Origin: Amblyornis subalaris
Lineage: Eukaryota; Chordata; Aves; Passeriformes; Ptilonorhynchidae
DNA length: 64,000 nucleotides
Direction of reading: 5' to 3'
Assembly (NCBI GenBank): GCA_018881555.1
Contig: JACAXG010000028.1
Coordinates: forward strand, 4,297,735-4,361,734
Made by a program: the position numbers and the translations under genes. Under the pieces are notes generated by a model. The model worked only from the letters and a program-made list of their open reading frames with translations, was not told the DNA's origin and did no database searches. Numbering within the stretch: position 1 is the first letter of the stretch; every line of letters starts with the position of its first letter. Of the stretch, positions 11,901 through 24,164 are shown one piece after another.

Positions 11901-12927
11901 GCCTGATATAACTCTCTGAGGCCAGTGCCTCAGGAGGGAATGGCACTTTGGCTTGGATAGGTTTTTCCCAACTCACTTTTTAAGATGCTAAGGTGAGGAT
12001 AAAGAAGTGGAAGCAGCAATGCATCCTTCTGCCCTTCAGGTATTTAGGAAGGAGACATCATGCCTTTAAAGTAAAAAGAAGCTAATTTGGCCCCTTGTTC
12101 AATGACAAGCTGTAGGACCCGACCAGCACGTCCTGGGGAGGAGAAAGTAACTCTTTTTGTTTAAAAGGCCAGTAATTTGTAGTTGCACTTGAGAAAATGC
12201 TTTAAGCAAGATAATAATGTAGAGATCTGCTGCAAGTGGAGACACTCTCCACATCCACTCCCGTGCCATTCTCTACTTCCACAAGGAAAACACCCTATTC
12301 CCAATACACATTTTGCCATTCCATCTTGCAGACATTTGCTAATACTGGATTTTTTCCTGGGCAAGGCGCACCCGTGTTGGACCGTATGAAGTCCATGAAG
12401 GTTGGGAAGGAGCAATGTCCCTGTATGCAGGATGGAACATGTGCCTGTGCTTTGGCACCCACAGGGAAGGAGCCTGTGCTGGGAATCCTCACCCAGTTCA
12501 TGGAGACCCTCCTCTTTTTTTCTGTTATTTGCTTCTTTTATATTATTCATCATCACATCCATGCAGGGCAGAGGAGACACAAAGAACCCAAAGGTTTTGG
12601 CTCATGGCTCCTTGTTTGCTCGTAGCAACAGCCTTTTCCAAGGATTATGTTGTAGGACCCCAGTTGTGGCCTTTCTGTTTGTGGCAGGAGCTCCAAGGAC
12701 AACACACTCCCTGTGTCTGGCTTTCAGCACTACACAGAGGTTTCAGATTAGATTGGGCACATTACACAAATCTGTTTACTATGGAATCTAACACACTTTT
12801 TTCATGGTGGGTGTTTTCACAAGAAATGCCCCAAAATCGGGGCTCAGCACATGATACTTAGGCAGTCTGTACACTCCCTTTCCCACAGTAACCTGTTAAT
12901 GTGCTTCATGTGCAATTCAGGTTACTC

Positions 12928-13020
12928 ATAAATTATTCTCTTTGCAAATCAGACATCTATAAATTATTCCCTGTAATTGAAAATTACCTATGAATTATTC
13001 TGTTTGTAATTCATAGATAT
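12928..13020. repeat. AT-rich tandem repeat, three degenerate 31-bp units
   Basis: The motif ATAAATTATTC (ATGAATTATTC in the third copy) starts at 12928, 12959 and 12990, exactly 31 bases apart. The rest of each unit is diverged but AT-rich, with TGTAATT/TTGTAATT in units two and three. The regular spacing is the evidence for tandem origin. Confidence 0.7.
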
Positions 13021-14530
13021 GTCATTTATTCTCTAATATATTGACACTGCTTTCTTGGATAGAGATGCCTGGGGCTGACAGTAACAGGATGATTCTCAAA
13101 GGCCAAGGCAATATTGTAAAATGTGAGTTCATTTGGGACATTCTGACAAGACAGGAACGGTCTTGTGTGCAGAAACTCCATGTTGTACAGGTCCAGAAAG
13201 GGCACTCGGTGCATAATGGTTTTATTTGGTATTGTAGAGAATTTGGCCCTAATATTGCAGAGATTGTATTTATATATTTTTTAAGTTGGTCATTCTAAAG
13301 TTATTTATTTTATAAATCAACTTGTAAGTAGTTTCTAACTCTGACTCTCCCATAGGCACTGCAGGCTGCAGAAGCACAGACGGAAATTCCCTGTGTTCCC
13401 TTCCCCTCTCAGCTCTTGTGAAGTATTTGAAGCAGACCGGCTTAACCCGGGCTCTTCCCATGTCAGAGGGGCATTAGCAGGTCTCTCAGCACTGATTAAT
13501 TGCCTTTGGTAGGTGCTGTACTGTAAACAAGCAGCGATAGTGCAGAAAATTCATCGCCAGTCAACAGAAACAGAAAGCCCAGAGCAAACATAACGAGCGA
13601 TAACTGATTATCAACACATGCCCCGGCTGCTGAACAGCTCTTTCCCTGAGATTTTCACTTGGTGTCTGCTGCTGCTGCCCCAGGATCAGCCTCTCCTTCC
13701 CGGAGCTCCCCAGTATTGCACCGAAGACAGCCTGAAAGCAATTTTCTCAGTTTATTTGTTGACATGTAAAGAAAGAGATTTTTCTTGACTGAGAAGCTCT
13801 GCTCCAAGTAAAATTCTCACTGGTCCCGCTCCTTCCTCGAGGAGCTCAACCCAGCCCCTCGCACAGAGCCAGGCTTTGCCTGCTGAGTAAGCTCAGCTGC
13901 TGGGGTCACACCAAACCTGTTTGGCCAGGTTCAGGCCTGAAATGGGGGCATTTCTTCACGCTCAGCACTTCTCAGAATCAATCCCCTGTGCCCGCGGAGA
14001 AAATCCACTCTGGACCTGCTCAGCCCTGTGCTTGCACCCTCACGGAGCTGTGGCATCCCCTGTTCACTTGGTGGTAAAGGGCCACGAAACGCCGAGTCAG
14101 ATCTGTGTGTGTTCCAGCCCATAAACTCAGATACAGCCTTCTGGCCTCACCTGCTGCCAGATCCCAATAATATTTGTGTGTAATGTCTCTAGAATATGTC
14201 TGAGGCTCAGAAACAGATGGTCTCAAGAAGAGTCATTGCTGGTGCTGTGGAAACCTTCAGGGATTCACACATGCATTTACTAGGAAGAGAATCTACCTGT
14301 CCTGTTGGAACTGCGATTGATATGTTATTGCTGCAAGACTCAATCCTGGAAGTTTGTCCTCCCATGAATCCACCTCATTAATTAACTTGGACTGCTGAAC
14401 AAGTTAGTTGGACAACTCAACATTATGAAAAAAGGTTTGCAGCATGGAAGACTACATTTGTAAAGGTCATTAAATACCTGAGATGGAGGCAGATGCTTCC
14501 ATCTCTCCTTATTTAAATATTCTTATTTAA

Positions 14531-14554
14531 GTGTTCTTAAGTATTTAAGAACAC
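14531..14554. repeat. Perfect inverted repeat, 10-bp arms, 4-bp loop
   Basis: GTGTTCTTAA and TTAAGAACAC are exact reverse complements separated by GTAT. The neighbourhood is AT-rich (TATTTAAATATTCTTATTTAAG just before). The arms contain TGTTCT/AGAACA, the half-site of steroid receptors, but the spacing does not match a canonical response element. Confidence 0.85.
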
Positions 14555-15768
14555 ATACACGTCCACTTTGCCCTTGATTTTGTTTTATGTTAAAGCCTGC
14601 TCTCTCAATACGCTGTTCTTCATTTTAATATGTATTGAGGACATAATGCAAGTACATTATGCCTTGTTTCAGTCTTCTCTGCTAAGGATTTTATTTATTC
14701 TGTGCTTGTACAAAGTCCTACCCTTTTTTTTTTCAGTTTCTGCAATTTGAGGTTCTGTAAGTGTCATACAAACATTCAGGAACTTCTCTGTGCTACCCTC
14801 CAAAAAGTAAGCTGACAGTATGTGCCCTTCCCCCTCCTCTTATTTACCATTTTCAGTGTTTTCTCTGTTCGTTTTAGTTTGGTTAAACTGCCTGTGATGC
14901 TTCTCCCTAGCACACATGTGACAAAAGGCTGGCTGTGTTCTCCTTCCCTGGCTCTGACATGAAACAATCCCCCACAATCCGTGGCCGTGTGCTGTGCACT
15001 TGCTAACCAAAGACCCGAAAGCGCCGAGCAGCATCTATCAGAGCTGTACAGCAAACGTAGCACTGCAGAGATACCCGAGCTCTAATCACTCACAGCTCCA
15101 GGCACTTTGCTCTTCATCATACTTGTCTAGACAGACTAAATGGTCTCTGTGAGACAACCCCAGTATCAGCCAGGAAAGCGGCTGCATTTTCCATACGGAT
15201 GAACTCCCAAACAGGTAGGGCTATGGGTGGGTATTCCCTGGAGCACAGGCGTTAGGAAGTGGTTCATCCCGCGGTATAAACGCGCTGGAACGCGGTGCCT
15301 CCTCCTCCCGACACGTCAAGTGCTTTTTAAGCGGTGCTGCCAGGTAGGGGATGTTTGTGGGCATTTTGCAGCCGAGGAGAAGGAGGGGGCTCCACGGTAT
15401 TACTGCAGCCAGAGTGTCTGGGGCGGACAACGCCAGAGCCCAAACCCAAGATTTCAGAGGGGCCGGCTGTACCCTGACCCCCAGCCCGCTCTGCCAACCC
15501 GAGGGTTGCTGCGTAAGAGGCATGTTCTGGAAAGGCTGCAGAAGCAGGTGCTGCTCTTGGGACACCTGAGGCCCCCCCCGGCCCTGCTGATGTGGAAAAG
15601 GGGCTGCTGATGCTGGTCCCCGGTGCGGGAATCGCACGGGTGGGTGTGCAGGGAAGGAACAAGTCCCCCAGCATCCTGGGACGACGCACCAAGCACGAAC
15701 ACCGAGCTCTGCCCCCGGCACCCCAAACCCCCGGAAGGGTGCAGCAAGGGCAGCCCCGACACTCGGGA

Positions 15769-16050
15769 GAATGCCCGGGCAGGACCCCCGGAGCTCGTGG
15801 GGATGATGCCCGGAGCACATCCCCGGCGAGAGATGCCCCGAGCGCGGTCACTAGCCCCCGGCAGGGATGCCCTAAGCGTGACCCGCCTCCACCGAGGGAG
15901 GATGCCCCGGGCACGGCCACCGGGGAAGCGATGCCCGTCGCCGGGGAAGCGATGCCCGTCGCCCCGCGAGATGCCCGACCCCGGCCACCCTCACCCGCGG
16001 AGAGGTGCCCGTCACCCCGGGGGCGATGTCCATCACCCGGGGAGATGCCC
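15769..16050. repeat. Degenerate GATGCCC minisatellite
   Basis: About ten copies of RATGCCC or GGTGCCC/GATGTCC start near 15805, 15832, 15866, 15901, 15930, 15951, 15970, 16004, 16025 and 16044. Neighbours are either 19-21 or about 27-35 bases apart, as if the basic unit were about 19 bases with some cores eroded. One pair of units (15921-15956) is nearly identical. Open frames crossing it are by-products of GC-rich repeats. Confidence 0.7.
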
Positions 16051-16194
16051 CAGCCCGCGCTGCCCCGCCGGGGGGGTCCCGCCGCACGCCGGGGCCGCCC
16101 GGACCCCCCTCCTCGCCGGGCCGTGCCCTCCCCCGAAGAGGCGACCCCGCGCCCCCCCGATCTGCCCGGGAAGGCAGGACAGGACAGGACTCAC

Positions 16195-16420
16195 CGCCCG
16201 CCGGGCCGGGACTGCGGAGGCCAGGAGGTGCGGCAGGGCCGGGGCACCCGGCTCGGGGCTGGCGAGGCGGAGCGGAGCCCGGCAGCGGCGGCGGCGGCAG
16301 GAGGAGCAGCAGGAGGAGGAGGAGGAGGTGGAGGAGGAGGAGGAGGAGGAGGAGGAGGAGGAGGAAGAAGAAAAGGGGGAGCAAAGGGGGGCTCGGCCCC
16401 GCCGCCGGGAGCCCGCGGGA
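16195..16420 (-). other. AMZ1: Candidate AMZ1 noncoding first exon (3' edge at 16195)
   Basis: A near-perfect 5' splice site follows base 16195 on the minus strand (GGCG, then GTGAGTCC). It is correctly oriented to join the acceptor before 8981 across an intron of about 7.2 kb. The upstream limit is unknown and 16420 is only nominal. If transcription starts above about 16380, the 5' UTR would include the pyrimidine strand of the GGA repeat. Confidence 0.35.
16284..16381. repeat. GGC and GGA trinucleotide tracts with a 52-nt pure purine run
   Basis: A short GGC run (from about 16284) is followed by GGA units from about 16309, interrupted by one GGT. 16330-16381 contains only G and A on the plus strand. 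Such homopurine mirror-like tracts can form triplex DNA and are common in promoters. The tract sits just upstream of the candidate AMZ1 exon 1 donor. Confidence 0.85.
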
Positions 16421-16529
16421 TTCGCCGAGCGGCCGCGCGGAGCCGCCTCCTGCGGGGCCCGGGGCAACCGCCGGGGGGAGCCCGCGGGCAGGGCTGCGGC
16501 ACCGGTCGGACCCGCGCGGGCACCGGGGG

Positions 16530-16760
16530 ACACCCGGGGATACGAGGGGGACACGGAGCGCAAGGGGAACGCGGGGTGCGGGAGGGACTCGGGGTGCGGG
16601 GCACAGGACACGGGGTGCGGAGGGGGTCAGGGGATACGAGGGGGACACGGGGTGCGGGGGCAACAGGGGGATTGGGAGCAGGACACGGGGTGCGGGGGGA
16701 GGACACGGGGTGCGGGGGGCAGGCGGGGATGGGGAGCGGGACACGAGGTGCGGGGATCAG
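16530..16760. repeat. G-rich minisatellite, GGGGTGCGG core
   Basis: The core GGGGTGCGG (one GAGGTGCGG) recurs at 16573, 16591, 16612, 16649, 16687, 16707 and 16745. Spacing is 18, 21, 37, 38, 20 and 38 bases, i.e. one or two multiples of about 19. GGACAC commonly precedes it. The plus strand has many G-runs of three or more within short distances, so G-quadruplex formation is plausible. Confidence 0.78.
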
Positions 16761-17773
16761 GACCGGCCCCGGTCGGGCCCGGGAGCAGCGGCGACGGCGG
16801 CGGGTCCCGCTCGGCTGCCGGAGACTGGGAGGGCAGCGGGAGCGCAGTCAGCCGTCGTTTTGGGAAGCGCATTCCCGAAAGAGCCCGGGGCTGAGCAGCA
16901 CGGCGGTGCCGGCGGGTGGAAACCCTTTAATCTGTGCTCTAATGAGAGCTGGGCGACGAGCGGGTGTCTGGGGACCGGTTGTGCCGGCGGCTGGTGCCAT
17001 CCTCGCCCTGGGAGCCGTGTTTGCATTCGCCTTGATGCCTCGCTCAGAGCATCGCTCCCACATGACCTGGATGCATTTCTGTGTCCCACGATGTCCTTTA
17101 ATTCGGGAATATTATCTGTTCTTGGAAAGGTTAATTACATTAAAGGAGTGGATCTCTGTTCCCATTTCTTCATGGCTTCATTTATTTTGCCTTTCATGTT
17201 TTGATCTCTTCAGTGCTTTGATCCCTCATTTCTGCCATCCCTAGATGGAAGGAAAAAGGAATACCCTGGCCGGGACCCAAGTGTGTCCCTAAGAGAGATA
17301 AACTGAAATTAGGAAAAACCCCATATTTTACAGCTTCAGTGGTCCTGGCAGCCCAAATGCCACCTGCATGCCCAGCAGAGCCACGGGCCTTGCAAGGGCC
17401 AGCAGAATGTCCTGTCGGAGCTGAGGGGGCCATGGAAGTGGACAGATGACCGTGGGCCGTGCTGCAGGATTAGCAAGAACCAGGATGAGACCATCACTGC
17501 GTGCTGCAGCCTGCGTGCCCAGGACCTGCATTGCTCTGAAGGCACTGGCAGCATCACTGGTGAAAAATTGCCCTAATTTGCTGCTCTCATAATCAGGCCA
17601 AGGAGAAGCAGCAGCTTCTCTGGCAGCAGCGGCTGCTCGTGAATCTTCCTTGTGGGAAACCTTCGTGAGATTCAGCAGGTGGGAAAGGCAGGAGGGAATT
17701 CTGAGGCTTTGCAATAGCATCCTCTCCCACTTCCCCTGCTATCCCAAGCACAGGAGACGCCCTCTGTGCTGTT

Positions 17774-17827
17774 TTAATTGGTTGCTGCTTGTAATTAGAC
17801 TTTATTTGTATTAATTACTTAAATTAT
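17774..17827. promoter_or_regulatory. Cluster of TAATTA-type homeodomain core sites
   Basis: TTAATTG, GTAATTAG, TTAATTA and AAATTATG occur within 54 bases, with another GTAATTAG near 17991. These match the generic homeodomain core, but such AT-rich motifs also arise by chance. No conservation can be tested here. Confidence 0.25.
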
Positions 17828-20800
17828 GTATTTATGAGTTGCTCCAAGTACACCATCAACACGTTTAGAACCATAACAAGCCTCAAAGAGCCAGTTCCTA
17901 CATGAGGAAGCTGTGAAGTAAAAACCAGGCACACTGATACAGCACGCTCCCAAAATGCATAATTTTTTGTTAAACCTGTTGTGTAAACTTAGTAATTAGT
18001 AGTTGGCTTAGCTGCCAGCCCACTGACCGACCAGCACAGGTAAACAGGATTAGGGGTGTTGTTAAATGTTCTCATAATGATGGATTTATCCTGGGCAGAC
18101 ACAGGAGGAGGTGGGTAGTCCTTGTCTGGCAGAGTTGACAGTGAGGGACATGGAGGCAGCGACAGAGAGAGAGATGAGGAAACAGCCACACAGTCACTCT
18201 TTGACTTTTTAGGAGGCAAGTGCTTTTATTGAGAGAAGATCAGGAACAGGAAGGGAAAAGGGAGCAGGATGTGGTCAAAAATCAGATGAGAAGACAAACA
18301 GGGGTTCAAGAGAGCAGTGGATCAGAGGGGTGGGGATTTGGGGCCGTGGAGGGAGCGGGAGGGCGCCGGGACAGCTGCACTCAGCATTCGCTCAGCTGTG
18401 ATTAGAGCTGGTCACAGCAGGGATGTGGTGCTCACCACAAGTGCCCTTTATCTGCAGTGATCAGCAGCAGTCACCATTCTGCTCTCAAATCAGTTGTTAA
18501 TGCAGAGTTGTGTTTCCTGGAGCAGCCACGATCTGTGTCCTCCACGCGAGATGTGAAATACAGAGGTGCATGCCTTGGGCAGTTGGGTGCAGGAAACTTC
18601 ATGGGGCAGCACGTCTCCAGGGAGGGGCAAAATGAAAATACCCCAAAACTGATGCCTGAGACTGGAATTTAAGCTACTGTAGCTATTTGGCTGAAGAAAG
18701 TTGTACAGATACACAAATAGCCCCATGAGGAGAAAAGGCAGGTACCCACGAGCTGTGCAAGCCAGAGAGAAGAGACACAGCCCAAACCCACAGCTGCAGG
18801 CTGAAGCCAGACTCATTGAAATGAGAAAATAGGCATTAATTTTTTAAAGAATGAAGTTGATTAGCTGCTGGAACAAATTACTGAGGAAAGTGAAACTCTT
18901 CCCATACGATAGTGTTTTCTATTCAAGATAAGATGCCTTTCCCCAAGTGGGCTTCAGCCAAGCACACGTTCCTGGGTTCAGCAGAGCGAGGATGGGGTGA
19001 AATGTAGTGATCTGTGCTCTGAGAAGGTGAAGAGGTGACTCTGTGGTCCCACCTGGATTTTAGGAAATGAATTGAAGATTGTGCTCTTGGTGTGTGTTTC
19101 TAAATCCCTCCTGGATGGTACTCTTAATTTCACTTTGTGCTGCCACCACAAAGCATAGATGCACACACAAGTAAACTTTCTGGAAGTTTGGACATTAGCA
19201 GAGAGAGCGGCGTGGGCTCAGCTCGTGTTTTCTCTTTGCTGGTCAGCCACAAAACCCTGAGCTGCATTTGGGCAGTGCTGTAGAATTACCAGCAGCTACC
19301 TTGACGTTGGTCCTAAAGCAATTGCAGCCACATCTGTCTCACCTTTGGACTGTGTTGTGCAACAAGGAGGAGAATTAGGGAATGCACACATACAAAAAAG
19401 TAAGAATCTTGTCTCATTGCTTCTATGGAAATAAGGCAACTGCAAAATGTGCTAGGCTCAAAAGCCAAAGCGTGAGATCTCCTACATGTTAATGATGGAA
19501 AGAAGGGGAAACAGGACTGACTGGTTTGCACAGGAGATTGAGGGTTCTCCTCCTGGGAGCATGGACCTGTCTGGGGTCAGGTTCACTCCCTTTGCCAGCT
19601 GAAGATCTGTGGTGTGGTTCTGGTAGACAGAGGGTCTGAAGCAGGAGATGAGGAGTTATCTAAGAAGGTTTCACCATGAACAGGAGAGTCTGAGGATGCC
19701 CATCTGACAAGGCTACAGGAGGTTTTTGCTTCCTCACTGAAATCAGTTGATTTGGCTCCCTGCCATACATCAGAGGGCGTGGAAAGGACATGAAATGTTC
19801 CTTGTCTCCTCCACTGATACCATAAAAATGCAGTGCATTGTGCGGGTGCTGTGGAAAGGCCCCTCCTTTGCCCAGCTGCTGCCCTGGATTGGGTAGTGCC
19901 ATCCCAGTCGTGTGCCAGGGCATGCCCTGCGATGCTGCCTTGTGCCCTATCCACCACTTTTCCCCAAAAAACCCACGGATGAACCTCATGGAGCTGTGGA
20001 TGAACAGCGACATGAGCGTGGTACTCGCAGTTTTCCATGACTGCCTTGAGAAATCCAGTCGGCAGCAGTGCAGGACAGCTTCCTCCCCTCTGCAGGAGGT
20101 GGCAGAAGAGAAGCAGAGAGCAGCAGGCACCTTCTGGTAGGTGCTGGAGTGGGGGCATCAGTGTCCCTAAGGCAGCGCCGGACCAGCAAGATTGTCCCTC
20201 TCCGCTGTGCCCTGGCACAGTCTGGGCTCTACTGGCAGCTTGGGGAGGAGCTTTAACGAAAACAAATGTTTGGCTGCTGCTACTGTAGTGCCACAGACTT
20301 TAAGGAACAAACAGAGAGAGCCCAGCCCCTCTTTGATTAGCAAGTGCAATCTGCTGCCACAGCTGATGCTGGAGGAAAAGATAAGAGAGAGAAAAAGAGA
20401 ACTGCTCCGGAGTGAAGACGAAAACATTGGGCAGAAGATCTGTGGGCGGATGAAAGGGAGCCATTTATTTGCAAATAAGTTGCTAGATGAGGCTTCCATG
20501 TGCATCTGGGCAGCTTCTAATACTATGGGCTTATTCAGAGCTGAGAGTTTTGACTGGAGTTGGAGTCTCTTGAGACGTCAGCCCACATGTCTAGGCAGTA
20601 GCTGGGCCAAGTGTCTCGTGCCAATCTAAGGAAAATTCGAGGGTCTTCTTCACTTTTTACCACTGATTTTGTGTCTCTGTGGGAAGCCAGTGTGGATGCT
20701 CCATGATTCATTCCCATGAGGAAGCATGATTTCAGGTCCCCAGATGGTTGCAGAGGCAGAAGAGGGGGCAGATATATATTTTTACAGCCGGGAGAATGCA

Positions 20801-23800
20801 ACTTCACTGTACAAATTTGGCCCGGCTTAGAAGATCTGGAGAATGTACAGAATGATTATTTATTGATATGTTTTCATGATTGTTTTCCTGTTGGCTCCTG
20901 ATTAGGCTTTAGGAACACTGAGGAAGGAGGATGCTGCTGCCTGAGCAATCCATCCCAGGATTTAAACTCAGCCTGGTGTCTGATCTGTGTGTTCCCTGGG
21001 ATTCAGCAGAGTCCACTTATTGAGACCAGCAGAAATAGCATTTTGCTTCCTGGTTTCAGAGGAGGTGTTAAGTAGGACATAGATAAATTTGGGAATATTA
21101 GTAAGAGAAGAGGTGTAGCTATTTCTTTTGAAATGATCTTTGATAAACGATCTTTGGGCAGAGAACTGTGAAGAGCTGCCCTTTCTAGAAGGCTAGAGGA
21201 TGAGACATTTGCAGATAGGAAACTTCTTCTGATGCAATAAATTATTGGGCAGAAATGGATGTTTGGGAGCATTTCAAGTTTCTATATATGCAGCCCTGGC
21301 ACTGAATCCTGCAGCACTTCAGCTCAGGGAGTGTCTTGCTGATGTCAACAGTTCATGGCCAGGTCATGTCCTGCACTGGCGTCTCAGTCGACATGAATTT
21401 GGGGACCGCTGTGTGATGGTGCAGGTGGAGAGGTTCTTGGTGGTGGCACCTGTTTCAAGGTTTATCAGCGTTTCTCCTGAGACGTAGAGACATCAACTTT
21501 CACATGGTCAATAATCTGAAACAGCCTCTCCCTGCAGAAGAAGGAAAGCCTCTGAATGAGAGGCGAAGCCCTGCACTGAGCTGTCTGCTTAATTAAAACG
21601 CCGCAGTGTGATGAAATATGAGATGGAGAGCAGAGGTAGTTGGAGGCACTGAGAAACAGAAATGCTCTCAAGTATTTTGCTGCAGAGGTGACTGGAGAAT
21701 TTGCCAGGGGTCTGATTTTCTCCTTGTGCTGTCCTTCTCCAGGCGACTCTTGCTGGGCAGTCGGGTGGACACGTCACTGACCCAGAAACCTCCGGATGCC
21801 AGGACAGGTGTGGACACCGACCTGAGCTCGGGCACAAGGCAGAGGAGAACCACAGGGCTGCAGAGCCTTGAGCCAGAGCTCGTCTCTGTGTCTCGTTGGG
21901 CTGATGCACGGCTGTGATTTTTGGCTGGGGAACAGACCACAGCCCGGTTTGCTCCGGGCTGGGCGAGGATCCGCTCGCGCCTGGTGACGCTACAAAGGCG
22001 GCTAAAGGCCAAGTGCTGTCGCTGGAAACCAACTGTGAATTAATACACGGGGTGTGATTAATGTGCTTCTTAAATGCATTCATGTCCTGTCGCACTGGCT
22101 GCGGCTCCTGTGTCACATTTGGTGTTCTCGGAACATTTATTAGCCTTACAGATCCCTTGATTATTGCTTTCTCTTTTATAATTAAGCCATGAAACTCAGC
22201 ATGGTGCAGCTTATGCAGTATTAATTCATGGCTGGCGTATTCTGCCTGTGCCCTAGGATAAGGCTAAATGCTGGCAGCTGGATTGCTCTCTGCACAGTTG
22301 CTATTCTGAAATTTTTTAATATGATTATAAAAATCACTTTCCGCTTGCGCGTGGGCAACTTGGGGCTCTGCACTGCCGCAAGCAGTGGCGAGATGAGGTC
22401 TGACTTCCTCGAGAGCAGGATCTGTGCCCCTGGCAGTGCTGGGAAAAGGGGTTTCCTCCTGCCCCAGGTGCCTGCTGATGCTCTCCAGGTGGATGCTGTT
22501 AGCTCTGCTCCGATGCTAATGCAGCCCCACGTGCACTCCAAGCCCCGTTCACCCTCCTTAGGACACACCTGTGAAAATGTCAGTCTTGCAAACGAGTTCT
22601 GTTTCTCTCCTTTTTGTCCTCCTTTTTGTCCTCCTTTTTCTCAAATGAAAGTTAAGCAGAATTCAGGATTTCCTGCGAGGCTGCAGCTCCACAGCCCCTT
22701 TCTGTCGGCAGCAGCTGCCGTGGATGTCTGAATAGTTTTCCTCCTGGCTGGTTGCTCCTGCCCCCAGTACAACAGTTTAACAGTTTGTGTGGCCATGTGG
22801 TGAGCTGAAAAGGGAACAAAAATAGCATTAAACATGTCTGTTTTATTTAACTTTTTTTATTTTCCCTCTCCTGGGAGCTAGTTGTAGGAGTGACTGCATT
22901 GAAGGAATTGGAGCTCAGCGCTACTGGCAGGGAAGGCACTGGAATGACACAGACCCAGTGTCCCAGCCACTGCTGGCCCAGAGGCAACAGTTTGAATGCA
23001 GAATTCATGAAGTCTTTGCTGGGCTGGGTGTTGGGCCACTTGCTATTTCCAAGGGGTAAATCCAAACAGCTTCGCAGTCACCTCCTTTGAGGCATGAGAT
23101 GCAGCACGGGGCGGGCAGCCACGGGCTCCAGCAGCTCTGCCCACATGGCTCCGGTCCCCACAGCTCCTGGAAGTCCTACCAAATTTCAGATGTGGGGACA
23201 AACTGCCTGCTGCTGAAGAACAGTCATGTCAGTGCCCCTCGTGTGCTCTTCATGGGCTATAGATTGCACCGTGGAATGGCAGTTCCACTCGGCAGTGTAT
23301 GAGTCAGTTACACACGTACCCAGCTGCTCAGGTTATTGATTATTGCTCATCAAACCATTTCTGCAGAGACCCGGCTGCTGATCATCTCAAAGCCTCTGTT
23401 TCAAAAAACCAGTGCCAAACCCTACGTGCAGGATGCAAAGCTGTAGTGCAGAAACTCTTTGAGCTCAGACGTTTCCATGGAGATGAATCTTTGATCTCGC
23501 TGAAATAAATAAAGGGCGGAGAAGATGCTCCCAAACTGGGGAGGAAGGCGAGGCTGATCCCCACGGGGCAGAAGTTCTCAACGGGAATTAGGGTGACAGG
23601 AGGCTTCTCTTTTTTTCCCCTCCCTGGTGCCATGTGTGGGGTGGCGGGGAGGTTGAGCCGTGTGCCCGCCAGCGGAGAACGCGCCTCTCACGCAGCCAGA
23701 CAGACGGAGCTACACCTCGGAGCTGCCTGCTTTAGCTGCTCAGGAGTCAGACCTTTGTCTGCACTGCAATATTCACCTTGTTCTTCAGGATTTGGAGAGC

Positions 23801-24164
23801 AGAGGCACAGGGTTTTAACACCAGTGTGAGGCACGCTCCTTTTCTTGACTGGTGAAGCAATCTGAGGAATGAGAATAGCCAGGAAAAGTGCTGTATTTAT
23901 GCATAAAATATAGAGGGGGGGGGAAATCGCATTTTACTCTGGCATAATGTGCAAAATAGAAGTGTTTACAATGCTGACACGGAGATAGTGACCAAAGGCA
24001 ACAGTCAAGTTGGCTTCATCCACGTGAGTGAGCTTTGCACAGGCGACCCGTGTGTTCTCAGAGCTGCCGGCAGCATCGGGGCTGTTACTGCTGGCACTGG
24101 AAACTGAGCCTTCCGTGGATGGAGCGGAACAGAATTCCCTAGGGAAGGGTATAATTAGCCTCAG

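Larger units (their letters stand above)
8982..15200. other. AMZ1 upstream region or first intron, no coding sequence recognised
   Basis: Between the AMZ1 start exon and the CpG island I find no exon with recognisable protein similarity. If the CpG island is the AMZ1 promoter, this is its first intron. Contents worth naming are a 31-bp AT-rich tandem array (12928-13020) and a perfect short palindrome (14531-14554), each listed separately. The open frames near 12161-12861 occur on both strands and look like chance. Confidence 0.6.
15200..17000. promoter_or_regulatory. CpG island, probable AMZ1 promoter
   Basis: GC and CpG content rise sharply from about 15.2 kb, peak at 15.75-16.85 kb, and fall back by about 17.0 kb. 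The island is upstream of the AMZ1 start exon, which opens with a splice acceptor and so needs an upstream noncoding exon. A consensus minus-strand donor (GCGGTGAGTCC, GT at 16194-16193) lies inside it. No other gene start nearby needs the island. Assignment to AMZ1 is inference; a divergent noncoding transcript is also possible. Confidence 0.6.

Noticed and set aside
12161..12861. Overlapping open frames of 129-148 codons on both strands, with TGTAGGACCC near both ends (12112 and 12649)
   Set aside because: The short shared 10-mer suggested long terminal repeats, but flanking sequence does not match beyond it. The frames show no protein family.
15769..16760. Regularly spaced repeats considered as a CRISPR array
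   Set aside because: Units are short, degenerate and contiguous with no unique spacers, in vertebrate DNA; these are minisatellites.
15592..17244. A 550-codon plus-strand open frame across the CpG island, with other long frames on both strands
   Set aside because: It runs through minisatellites and GGC/GGA tracts, gives Gly/Arg/Pro-rich low-complexity protein, and is open in several frames at once. That is expected of stop-poor GC-rich repeats; no domain is visible.
19583..20218. A 211-codon minus-strand frame
   Set aside because: No recognisable domain, no splice partners, no promoter or poly(A) context, and overlapping frames on both strands. A retroviral remnant was considered, but no conserved motif was found.
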